From CANKBT01 sp038236005 (GTDB lineage: Bacteria > Actinomycetota > Actinomycetes > Mycobacteriales > SCTD01): a stretch of DNA of 12,637 bases. The stretch spans positions 1-12,637 of the forward strand of contig JBBSTI010000100.1 of the NCBI GenBank assembly GCA_038236005.1, written 5' to 3'. The stretch's first letter is position 1, and each line of letters starts with the position of its first letter. The notes under the pieces were generated by a model that saw only the letters and a program-made list of their open reading frames with translations, searched no databases and was not told where the DNA came from. Below are positions 1 through 6,377 of the stretch, piece by piece. Made by a program: the position numbers and the translations under genes.

Positions 1-979
1 CGGCCGAGTCCTGGTCGAAATGTCGCTCGGCGCTCTCGATGAGCGACAGCACGTCGCCCATCCCGAGGATGCGCGAGGCCATGCGCTCGGGGTGGAAGAC
101 GTCGAACTCGTCCTGCTTCTCCCCCGTCGAGACGAACATCACCGGGGAGCCGGTGACATGGCGTACGGACAGAGCCGCTCCTCCGCGGGCGTCGCCGTCG
201 AGCTTGGTGAGCACGACGCCGGTGAGGCCGACGCCGTCCCGGAACGCCTCGGCCGTCTCGACCGCGGACTGCCCGATCATCGCGTCGATGACGAACAGCA
301 CCTCGTCGGGCTGGGTGGCGTCGCGGATGTCGGACGCCTGCTGCATCAGGTCGGCGTCCAGGCCTAGCCGGCCGGCGGTGTCGACGACCACGACGTCGTG
401 CTGCATCCGGGTGGCGTGCGCGACCCCGTCGCGGGCCACCTGGACCGGGTCGCCCGGCACGCTGCCCGGCTCCTGGCCGGGGGCGGTGCCGCGGTGCGGG
501 GCGAAGACCTCGACGCCGGCCTGCTTGCCGACGATCTCCAGCTGCGCCACCGCGCTCGGACGCTGGAGGTCGCAGGCCACCAGCAGCGGGGCGTGCCCCT
601 GCCGCTTGAGCCAGAGGCCGAGCTTGCCGGCGAGCGTGGTCTTGCCAGCGCCCTGCAGACCGGCGAGCAGGATCACCGTCGGCGGGTTCTTGGCGAAGCG
701 CAGGTGCCGGGTCTCCCCACCGAGGATCCCGACGAGCTCCTCGTTGACGATCTTGATGACCTGCTGGGCCGGGTTCAGCGCGCCGCTGACCTCCGAGCCG
801 CGCGCCCGCTCCTTGACGTTCGCGATGAAGACCTTGACGACCGGCAGCGCGACGTCGGCCTCGAGCAGGGCGATCCGGATCTCGCGGGCGGTCGCGTCGA
901 TGTCGGCGTCGGACAGCCGTCCCTTGCCTCGCAGCGACGTGAAGACCTTGTCGAGCCGGTCGGAGAGGGTGTCGAACAC
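1..979 (-). CDS. ffh: Signal recognition particle protein Ffh (SRP54), 3' end cut by window edge
   Basis: SRP GTPase that binds signal sequences on ribosomes together with SRP RNA and docks with FtsY at the membrane. The 326 visible residues hold the N domain (ALLEADVALPVV, about 37-48) and most of the G domain: G1 GLQGAGKTT (107-115), CDLQRPSAVAQL (136-147), G3 DTAGR (200-204), G4 TKLDGDARGGA (258-268) and STGEK (284-288). The methionine-rich M domain lies outside the window. The start is the GTG at 979-977, giving the typical N-terminus MFDTLSDRL; no good Shine-Dalgarno precedes it, but a TANNNT -10 hexamer sits 6 nt upstream, so the mRNA may be leaderless. Residues 160-175 carry about eight extra residues (HRGTAPGQEPG) compared with the usual short loop before GDPV. 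It lies downstream of glnD in the same orientation, with a lipoprotein gene between. Identification is firm. Confidence 0.97.
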   Translation of the reverse strand, partial: MFDTLSDRLDKVFTSLRGKGRLSDADIDATAREIRIALLEADVALPVVKVFIANVKERARGSEVSGALNPAQQVIKIVNEELVGILGGETRHLRFAKNPPTVILLAGLQGAGKTTLAGKLGLWLKRQGHAPLLVACDLQRPSAVAQLEIVGKQAGVEVFAPHRGTAPGQEPGSVPGDPVQVARDGVAHATRMQHDVVVVDTAGRLGLDADLMQQASDIRDATQPDEVLFVIDAMIGQSAVETAEAFRDGVGLTGVVLTKLDGDARGGAALSVRHVTGSPVMFVSTGEKQDEFDVFHPERMASRILGMGDVLSLIESAERHFDQDSA

Positions 980-985
980 GCGCCG

Positions 986-991
986 ACTCTA
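986..991 (-). promoter_or_regulatory. Putative -10 hexamer of a leaderless ffh promoter
   Basis: On the minus strand TAGAGT (fits TANNNT) is followed by only 6 nt and then the GTG start of ffh. That spacing would place transcription initiation on or next to the start codon, as in leaderless actinobacterial mRNAs. No convincing -35 hexamer is seen 16-18 nt upstream, so the call rests on the -10 and on the absence of a ribosome binding site. Confidence 0.4.
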
Positions 992-1013
992 GTCCGGGCC
1001 GACTCGGGACCCA

Positions 1014-1057
1014 CCCTGCAGCGACCCTGGACGGACCTTGCATCGACCCTGGAAGGA
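1014..1057. repeat. Two tandem 22-bp direct repeats between divergent ffh and lipoprotein genes
   Basis: Copy 1 (1014-1035) and copy 2 (1036-1057) abut exactly and match at 19 of 22 positions; the shared core is CGACCCTGGA. They fill the gap between the two divergent -10 elements. The second copy ends 8 nt before the TAGGCT of the lipoprotein promoter and carries its -35-like TCGACC. Two helical turns per unit would suit a DNA-binding protein; a simple duplication is the alternative. Confidence 0.7.
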
Positions 1058-1071
1058 TCCGTCTCTAGGCT
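1043..1071 (+). promoter_or_regulatory. Putative leaderless promoter of the lipoprotein gene
   Basis: TCGACC (1043-1048, four of six matches to TTGACA) is followed by a 17-nt spacer and TAGGCT (1066-1071, TANNNT). The ATG lies 7 nt further on, so transcription would begin at or next to the start codon. The only purine-rich stretch, GGAAGGA, is 21 nt from the ATG, too far for a ribosome binding site. Confidence 0.45.
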
Positions 1072-1078
1072 GTCGCGC

Positions 1079-1615
1079 ATGGTCAGCACCGCACGCACCG
1101 CTGCCGCGCTGCTCGTCGCGCTCTCGCTGGCCGGTTGCAGCGGCGACCCGGCGCCCGCCCCGTCACCCGCGCCATCGCCGGGCGCGTCCGGTCCCGCCGT
1201 GTCGCTCGACGGTGACGACCTCGGGGTCACCAAGATCGGTGCGGACTTCGCGGGCGCGGTGCAGGCCGTGTCCGCCGCGCTCGGGTTCCCGACCGCCGAG
1301 CCGGCCGAGGACGTGGCCTGCGTGGCGAGCGAGGAGGAGGTCGCGTGGGGCGACTTCCGCCTGGCCTCCAGCGGCGGCAAGCTGGCCGGCTGGTTCAACC
1401 GGCGTGCTGACCTCGCGACGAGCAAGCAGATCGCGGTCGGCAGCACGGTCGCCGACGTCCTGGCGGCGTACGGCGACACGGTCAAGCTCCAGGCCGGCAC
1501 CACCGACGCGAGCGAGACCTTCGCGGCCGACGGCGGGCTGTCCGGCGGTCTCACGAGCGAGGCGCCGGACGGGACGGTCACCTACCTGTTCAACGGGGTC
1601 TGCTCACCGTCCTGA
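1079..1615 (+). CDS. Putative secreted lipoprotein of unknown function
   Basis: A 178-residue protein with a type II signal peptide: R6, a hydrophobic stretch AAALLVALSLAG and lipobox LAGC with the lipidated cysteine at residue 20. A Pro/Ala/Ser linker follows (24-39), then a globular part with two cysteines (C81, C175) that could form a disulfide. Two similar segments, around 48-70 (DLGVTKIGADF...ALGFP) and 118-133 (IAVGSTVADVLAAYGD), suggest a duplicated alpha/beta unit of the kind seen in small actinobacterial surface proteins; I know no specific function. The ATG is chosen because it gives a complete signal peptide and follows a -10 hexamer. It is divergent from ffh, and its TGA overlaps the 3' end of the convergent glnD by 12 bp, so the two transcripts are antisense at their ends. 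Confidence 0.85.
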   Translation: MVSTARTAAALLVALSLAGCSGDPAPAPSPAPSPGASGPAVSLDGDDLGVTKIGADFAGAVQAVSAALGFPTAEPAEDVACVASEEEVAWGDFRLASSGGKLAGWFNRRADLATSKQIAVGSTVADVLAAYGDTVKLQAGTTDASETFAADGGLSGGLTSEAPDGTVTYLFNGVCSPS

Positions 1616-3934
1616 GCTGGCCGGGGACAACGCTCTGAGCACGGCTTGGCGTACGGGCTCCCGCACGTCGTCTGCCAGCGGCCGGCCGTCCGTCCCCACC
1701 ACGTAGAACGCGTCCACGACGTCGGCCCCGAGCGAGCTGCAGTGCGCTGACCGTACGTCCAGCGCGCAGTCCTGCAGAGCCGTGGTGATCCGGTGCAGCA
1801 CACCCAGCCGGTCGGCCGCGCGGACCTCGACGACCGTGCTCCCCGCCTCGTCCAGCAGCCGGACGGTGGCGGGCGCGGCCACGACCGCAAGGCGGGCGTA
1901 CGCCTGCTCTCGCGACGCGAGCGCCGCGTCCAGGTCCAGCTCGCCGCGGTCGGCCCGGCGGAGGTCGTCGCGCACCACCGTCCAGTCGGGCATCGACCCG
2001 AACCGGGGTGCGACCCGAAGCACGACGACCGCGACCTGGCCGTCGGCCCGGACCGCGGCGGACCGTACGTCGAGCCGGTGCAGGGCGATCACCCCGGTCG
2101 CGAGCGCGAGCAGGCCCGGCCGGTCCGGGGCGACCACCGTGACCTCGTCGTCCACAGCAGCCAGGTCCAGGGTGCCGGCGTCGACGAGCTGCTGCTGCCA
2201 GTCCGCGAGCGGCCCCGGCGGCGGCGGCGGAGTCCCGTCCAGCAGGGCGGAGGTGCGCGTCACCAGCCGGTCCACCAGACCCGCTTTCCACGGCGACCAG
2301 GCAGCAGGCCCGGTCGCGCCTGCGTCGGCCTCGGTGAGCGCGTGCAGCAACGCCAGCGTCTCCTGGTCCCCGACCTGGCCTGCGACCTTGCCGATCGTCG
2401 CCGGGTCGTCCAGGTCGCGTCGCGTCGCGACGTCCGGGAGCAGGAGGTGGTGGCGGACCAGGGTCACCAGCACGCGGGTGTCCTCGGCGTCCAGGCCGAT
2501 CCGCAGCCCGATCACGGCCACGAGCTCGGCTCCCTTCTCGCTGTGGTCCACCGGCCGGCCTGCCTGGGTGTAGCCCTTGCCCAGGTCGTGCAACAGCGCG
2601 GCGAGCAGCAGCAGGTCAGGTCGGGCGACCCGGCGCGTCAGGGCAGCCGCTCCGGCGGCGGTCTCGAGCAGGTGCCGGTCGACGGTGAACCGGTGCAGGC
2701 TGTTGCGCTGCGGCCGGCTGCGGACGTGGTCCCACTCCGGCAGCAGGGGTGCGAGCAGCCCCGCCTGGTCGAAGGCTTCGAGCGTCCCGACCGCCGGCTC
2801 GCCCAGCGACAGCAGCCGCACCAGCGCGTCCCGGGCCGGGACCGGCCACGGCTCGGGCAACGGTGGGCAGAGCCGGGCGAGTCGTTCGGCTGTGCCGGAC
2901 GCGATCGGGAGTCCGGCCTCGGCGGCGGCAGCCGCGACCCGCAGGGGCAGCAGTGCGTCCTGCCCCGCGTCGACGCCCCGCGCGAGGACGACCTCCCCGC
3001 CCTGGCTGACCACACCGTCGGCGAGCGGGGCGCGCTCCGGCCCCGGGCTGCGGCGGGCGCGCCGTCCGAGACCGAGCAGCCGCCTGGGCGACGGGGTGGG
3101 CAGGACGCGGCGCCAGGTGACGTCACCCTCGTACGCGACGGTCCGGGCGGCGTCGGAGACGGCGATCATCAGGACGTCCGCGTCCGGCTGCCCGGCGGCG
3201 TCGAGGTAGCCCAGCGCCGCCGCCACCGCGTCCTGCTCCTGCAGCAGCAGGCGATCGACGACGGTGCGGCCGGCGCCGAGCGTGCGTCGGTGCAGCTCCC
3301 CGCGGACGTCGAGCAGGACCTCCAGAGCGGCGGTCACCCGGGGCCGAGGCGGGTCCGCGACCTGGGCCACCGCGAGAGCACGCAGCGCGTGCGCGTCCCG
3401 CAACCCGCCCCGAGCGTGCTTGAGGTCGGGCTCGAGCAGAAAGGCGATCTCGCCGTGCTCGGCGGCCCGGTCCGCGCCAGCCCGGTGCAGCTGCGGCAAC
3501 CGCTTCGGGGCCGACCGCCGCCAGGCCTCCCGGGACCGGGAGACCAGCTCCCCGGTGAGCGCCGGGTCGCCAGCGACGTGCCTCGCGTCGAGCAGCCCCA
3601 GCGCGACCTTGAGATCCTCGGCGCCCAGCTCGACCGCTTGGCTCACGGTCCGCACCGCGTGGTCCAGGGGGACCCCGCTGTCCCACACCGGATACCAGAT
3701 CCGGTCCGCCGTCGCCTGGACGTCCGGGCGACCGTCCTCGTGCAGCAGCAGCACGTCCAGGTCGCTGCCCGGGCTCAGCTCGCCTCTGCCATACCCCCCC
3801 ACGGCGACGAGCGCGATGCCGGGCTCGGTCACCAGTCCCGACAGGAACGCGTCTGCGGCCGCCACCAGGGCTGACCGCAGACGCGTCCCGACCAGCGCAG
3901 GATCGGCCAGGATCGCCGCCCGCTGCTGCTTCAT
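1604..3934 (-). CDS. glnD: PII uridylyl/adenylyltransferase GlnD
   Basis: Bifunctional nitrogen sensor that modifies PII when glutamine is low and demodifies it when glutamine is high. In Streptomyces and Corynebacterium the homologue adenylylates rather than uridylylates PII, and the same is likely here. The 776 residues show the nucleotidyltransferase signature GGYGRGELSPGSDLD (46-60, metal ligands D58 and D60), the central helical region, the HD hydrolase motif LLHDLGKG (447-454, H449 D450) with HRFTVDRHLLET before it (414-425) and RHH (494-496) after it, a Pro-rich linker (569-573), and two C-terminal ACT domains (about 597-665 and 700-770) with DRPG and DRLG glutamine-binding turns. It is shorter than the E. 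coli enzyme (890 residues) but normal for actinobacteria. It starts 17 bp after glnB in one operon; upstream of the ATG only weak GAG-type ribosome binding is seen, so it probably depends on coupling to glnB. Confidence 0.97.
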   Translation of the reverse strand: MKQQRAAILADPALVGTRLRSALVAAADAFLSGLVTEPGIALVAVGGYGRGELSPGSDLDVLLLHEDGRPDVQATADRIWYPVWDSGVPLDHAVRTVSQAVELGAEDLKVALGLLDARHVAGDPALTGELVSRSREAWRRSAPKRLPQLHRAGADRAAEHGEIAFLLEPDLKHARGGLRDAHALRALAVAQVADPPRPRVTAALEVLLDVRGELHRRTLGAGRTVVDRLLLQEQDAVAAALGYLDAAGQPDADVLMIAVSDAARTVAYEGDVTWRRVLPTPSPRRLLGLGRRARRSPGPERAPLADGVVSQGGEVVLARGVDAGQDALLPLRVAAAAAEAGLPIASGTAERLARLCPPLPEPWPVPARDALVRLLSLGEPAVGTLEAFDQAGLLAPLLPEWDHVRSRPQRNSLHRFTVDRHLLETAAGAAALTRRVARPDLLLLAALLHDLGKGYTQAGRPVDHSEKGAELVAVIGLRIGLDAEDTRVLVTLVRHHLLLPDVATRRDLDDPATIGKVAGQVGDQETLALLHALTEADAGATGPAAWSPWKAGLVDRLVTRTSALLDGTPPPPPGPLADWQQQLVDAGTLDLAAVDDEVTVVAPDRPGLLALATGVIALHRLDVRSAAVRADGQVAVVVLRVAPRFGSMPDWTVVRDDLRRADRGELDLDAALASREQAYARLAVVAAPATVRLLDEAGSTVVEVRAADRLGVLHRITTALQDCALDVRSAHCSSLGADVVDAFYVVGTDGRPLADDVREPVRQAVLRALSPASSGR

Positions 3935-3951
3935 CTCTGGTCGTCTCGGGG

Positions 3952-4290
3952 CTAGAGCGCCTCGACGCCGCGCTCGCCCGTACGCACCCGCACGATCTCT
4001 TCGATCGGCGTCACCCAGACCTTCCCGTCACCGATGCTGCCGGTGTGCGCGGCCTTGACCAGCACCTCCACCACGTCGGAAGCGTCGGCGTCGTCCACCA
4101 GGACCTCGATCTTGATCTTGGGGACGAACGAGACGGTGTATTCCGCACCGCGATAGACCTCGGTGTGCCCGCGCTGGCGACCGAAGCCCTGCACCTCGCT
4201 GACGGTCAGACCTTGGACGCCGAACACCTCCAGAGCGCTCTTGACGTCGTCGAGCTTGAACGGTTTCACGACCGCGGTGACCAGCTTCAT
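3952..4290 (-). CDS. glnB: Nitrogen regulatory protein PII (GlnB/GlnK)
   Basis: Trimeric signal protein that senses ATP/ADP and 2-oxoglutarate and controls Amt. Its 112 residues are the usual length. Visible hallmarks: N-terminus MKLVTAVVKPFKLDDVK, Q39, T-loop 37-55 with the modifiable Tyr51 (GAEYTVSF), K58, the GDGKVWV nucleotide-binding B-loop (87-93) and the R101/R103 region at the C-terminus. Tyr51 is the residue adenylylated in actinobacterial GlnK. The ATG overlaps the amt stop as ATGA (4 nt), and GAGAGGA lies 7 nt upstream inside amt, so translation is coupled. Sitting directly behind amt makes it a GlnK-type paralogue in function; many annotations name it glnK. Confidence 0.97.
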   Translation of the reverse strand: MKLVTAVVKPFKLDDVKSALEVFGVQGLTVSEVQGFGRQRGHTEVYRGAEYTVSFVPKIKIEVLVDDADASDVVEVLVKAAHTGSIGDGKVWVTPIEEIVRVRTGERGVEAL

Positions 4291-5612
4291 GCCTCGATCC
4301 TCTCAGAAGACGTGGCGCCGGTGCTGGCGCCCGTGATGGTGCCGCTGCCGGTCGGGAGCGAGCCCCCGCCGAAGCCGGCGCTGAAGTCGTACGCCGTCTC
4401 GCCGTGCGTCACCTGGTCGATCCCGGTGACCTCTTCCTCCTCGTCCACGCGCAGGCCCATCACAGCCTTGACCGCCAGAGCGATGATCGTCGCCAGCACG
4501 AAGGAGTAGGCCAGGACGGCGCCCGCCCCCACAGCCTGCTTGCCCAGCTGGGCAAGCCCGTTGCCGTACAGCAGGCCGTTGCCCTCGGCGGCGTTGGAGC
4601 CGACCAGGCCGATCATCAGGGTGCCGAGGATGCCGCCGACCAGGTGCACGCCGACCACGTCGAGCGAGTCGTCGTAACCGAGCTTGTACTTCAGCGGCAC
4701 CGCGAGAGCGCACGCTCCACCGGCGACCAGGCCGATCGCGATCGCACCGAGCGGGTCGACGAACGCACAGGCCGGGGTGATGGCGACCAGGCCGGCGACC
4801 GCGCCGGACGCCGCGCCGAGCGTCGTGGCGTGCCCGTCACGCAGACGCTCGGTGCCGATCCAGGCCAGCAGAGCCGCTGCCGTGGCGACCTGGGTGTTGA
4901 CGAAGGCCAGACCGGCGAGCCCGTTGGCGGCGAGCGCCGACCCGGCGTTGAAGCCGAACCAGCCGAACCACAGCAGGCCGGAGCCGAGCATCACCAGGGT
5001 GAGGTTGTGGGGGCGCATCGCCTCGCGGCCGAACCCCTTGCGCTTGCCGAGCACGAGGGCGAGCGCGAGGGCTGCAGCGCCGGCGTTGATGTGCACCGCG
5101 GTCCCGCCGGCGAAGTCCAGGACGCCGAGCCGGACGATCCAGCCGGCAGCGTCGCTGTCGGTGCCGAAGTAGAAGACCCAGTGCGCGACCGGGAAGTAGA
5201 CCAGGCTGGCCCACAGGACCGAGAAGGCGACCCAGGCGCCGAACTTCATCCGGTCGGCGACCGCGCCGGAGATCAGCGCCACCGTGATGACGGCAAACAT
5301 CATCTGGAAGCTGGCGAAGACCAGGTCGGGGAGCCCGCCGGTGGTGACGTCGGTCGTGAGGTCCCTGAGCCCCAGCAGGCCGCTGGTGAAGCCGACGACC
5401 CCGCCTTTGTCGTCACCGAAGGCGAGCGCGTAGCCGTACAGGACCCACAGGACGCTGACGATGCCGATCGAGACGAAGCTCATCATCATCATGTTCAGGA
5501 CGCTCTTGCTGCGGCTCATGCCGCCGTAGAAGAACGCCAGGCCGGGGGTCATGAGCAGGACCAGGGCGGATGAGACCAGGATCCAGGCGGTATTGCCGCT
5601 GTCGATGTCCAT
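4287..5612 (-). CDS. amt: Ammonium transporter Amt
   Basis: Trimeric membrane channel for ammonium uptake, 441 residues and about eleven transmembrane helices. Visible elements: FFYGGM (27-32), the pore Phe region FQMMFAVITVAL (102-113), the substrate Asp in LDFAGG (D166), and the twin pore histidines H174 (VHINAG) and H323 (GVHLVGG). The cytoplasmic tail carries the conserved GIDQVTHGETAY (397-408) that contacts PII, followed by a Gly/Ser/Thr-rich end. No signal peptide is present. The ATG is preceded by GAGGAG at a spacing of 4 nt. It is the first gene of the amt-glnB-glnD operon. A GlnR-like operator lies 51-89 bp upstream of the start, pointing to induction under nitrogen limitation. Confidence 0.97.
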   Translation of the reverse strand: MDIDSGNTAWILVSSALVLLMTPGLAFFYGGMSRSKSVLNMMMMSFVSIGIVSVLWVLYGYALAFGDDKGGVVGFTSGLLGLRDLTTDVTTGGLPDLVFASFQMMFAVITVALISGAVADRMKFGAWVAFSVLWASLVYFPVAHWVFYFGTDSDAAGWIVRLGVLDFAGGTAVHINAGAAALALALVLGKRKGFGREAMRPHNLTLVMLGSGLLWFGWFGFNAGSALAANGLAGLAFVNTQVATAAALLAWIGTERLRDGHATTLGAASGAVAGLVAITPACAFVDPLGAIAIGLVAGGACALAVPLKYKLGYDDSLDVVGVHLVGGILGTLMIGLVGSNAAEGNGLLYGNGLAQLGKQAVGAGAVLAYSFVLATIIALAVKAVMGLRVDEEEEVTGIDQVTHGETAYDFSAGFGGGSLPTGSGTITGASTGATSSERIEA

Positions 5613-5643
5613 GCTGCTCCTCGTTCGGGACCGGGTGTCGAGG

Positions 5644-5657
5644 GGCAGCCTGCTGCC
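5644..5657. other. Small inverted repeat in the amt leader
   Basis: GGCAGC-CT-GCTGCC forms 6-bp arms around a 2-nt centre, about 32 bp upstream of the amt start codon and just downstream of the GlnR-like box. It may be an operator half-site pair or chance; the loop is too short for a stable RNA hairpin without opening the inner pairs. Confidence 0.3.
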
Positions 5658-5662
5658 GGAGT

Positions 5663-5701
5663 GTTTCGCTCTCGGTTCCGTACGTGTTTCACGGACGTGA
5701 C
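5663..5701 (-). promoter_or_regulatory. Putative GlnR operator upstream of amt
   Basis: Read on the minus strand: GTCAC, 6 nt, GAAAC, 6 nt, GGAAC, 7 nt, GAAAC. The known GlnR consensus in Streptomyces is gTnAC-n6-GaAAC-n6-GtnAC-n6-GaAAC. The first 16-bp unit is a perfect match; the second differs by one base (GGAAC for GTNAC) and by one extra spacer nucleotide. Known GlnR targets include amtB-glnK-glnD, which matches the gene order here. It lies 51 bp upstream of the amt ATG. Confidence 0.65.
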
Positions 5702-5716
5702 GGCTTCGGGCACGCT

Positions 5717-5732
5717 GTTTCCCCGAGGTGAA
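5717..5732 (-). promoter_or_regulatory. Second GlnR-like half box
   Basis: On the minus strand TTCAC, 6 nt, GAAAC: one base off the GlnR a-site unit. It lies 15 bp upstream of the main box with respect to amt, and 35 bp upstream of the methyltransferase start, so bound GlnR could influence both divergent genes. Only a single half unit is visible, so it is weaker evidence than the main box. Confidence 0.4.
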
Positions 5733-5767
5733 CCGTCACCGGCGGTCGGAGGAAAGGGGTGTGCCAG

Positions 5768-6355
5768 ATGAGCAGGTGGCTCGAGCAGACCGGTGGGACC
5801 CGGGGTGCGTCCTACGACGAGACGTTCGCCGAGCTGGCCGCTTCCGGGGTGGACGTGCACGGCGAGGCGTCGTTCGTGGACGCTCTCTTGGCCCCCGGCT
5901 CGCGGGTGCTGGACGCCGGCTGCGGCACCGGGCGGATCGCGGTCGAGCTGCACCGCCGCGGCCACGACGTCGTCGGGGTGGACAACGACGCCTCGATGCT
6001 GGCGGTGGCCCGGGCGCACCCGGGTCCGGACTGGCAGCTCGCCGACCTGCTCGGGTTCTCGGCCGCGGAACCGTTCGACCTGGTGCTGCTGGCCGGCAAC
6101 GTCGTGGTCTACCTGGAGCCGGGCACCGAGCCGGACGTGCTCACCGGCCTGGCCGGGCTGCTGCGGCCCGGCGGGCTGATGGTCAGCGGCTGGTGCACCC
6201 GCCGGGAGCCTGACGATGACGCACCGTCCGCAAGCGTGGCTGCGTACGACGGGTGGGTGTCCGAGCTGGCTCAGGTGGGGCGCTACGCGACGTGGTCCGG
6301 CGACCCGCTCACCCCGGAAGCCTCCTGGTGCGTGGCCGTGGACAGATCGGGCTAG
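5768..6355 (+). CDS. Class I SAM-dependent methyltransferase, substrate unknown
   Basis: A small soluble methyltransferase of 195 residues. Motif I LDAGCGTG (48-55) binds S-adenosylmethionine, the acidic residue after beta-2 is in GVDND (D72), motif IV is FDLVLLAGN (103-111), and LRPGG (132-136) marks the post-motif turn. The substrate cannot be told from sequence. The ATG is preferred because relatives begin MSRW; AAAGGGGTG lies 6 nt upstream. A GTG at 5759, three codons earlier, follows GGAGG by 6 nt and is nearly as good. It is divergent from amt across a region holding the GlnR-like sites and converges with ftsY with an 18-bp gap. Genes of this type recur beside amt in actinobacteria, but I see no evidence of a nitrogen role. 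Confidence 0.88.
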   Translation: MSRWLEQTGGTRGASYDETFAELAASGVDVHGEASFVDALLAPGSRVLDAGCGTGRIAVELHRRGHDVVGVDNDASMLAVARAHPGPDWQLADLLGFSAAEPFDLVLLAGNVVVYLEPGTEPDVLTGLAGLLRPGGLMVSGWCTRREPDDDAPSASVAAYDGWVSELAQVGRYATWSGDPLTPEASWCVAVDRSG

Positions 6356-6377
6356 ATCTGGACTAGATCTGGACTAG
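6352..6377. repeat. 11-bp tandem repeat carrying stop codons in all six frames
   Basis: CTAGATCTGGA occurs twice without a gap (6352-6362, 6363-6373), followed by CTAG (6374-6377). Because the period is 11 and CTAG is palindromic, TAG falls in all three frames on both strands. The first unit contains the methyltransferase stop (6353-6355) and the last CTAG contains the ftsY stop on the minus strand (6374-6376), so the repeat is the whole convergent junction. Confidence 0.85.

Noticed and set aside
1793..3874. Long plus-strand open frame opposite glnD
   Set aside because: Antisense shadow: low-complexity Arg/Gln/Val-rich product without motifs, while glnD on the other strand has all family motifs.
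4404..5573. Plus-strand open frame opposite amt
   Set aside because: Hydrophilic His/Asp/Gln-rich product mirroring the codons of a conserved membrane protein; no start signal or homology.
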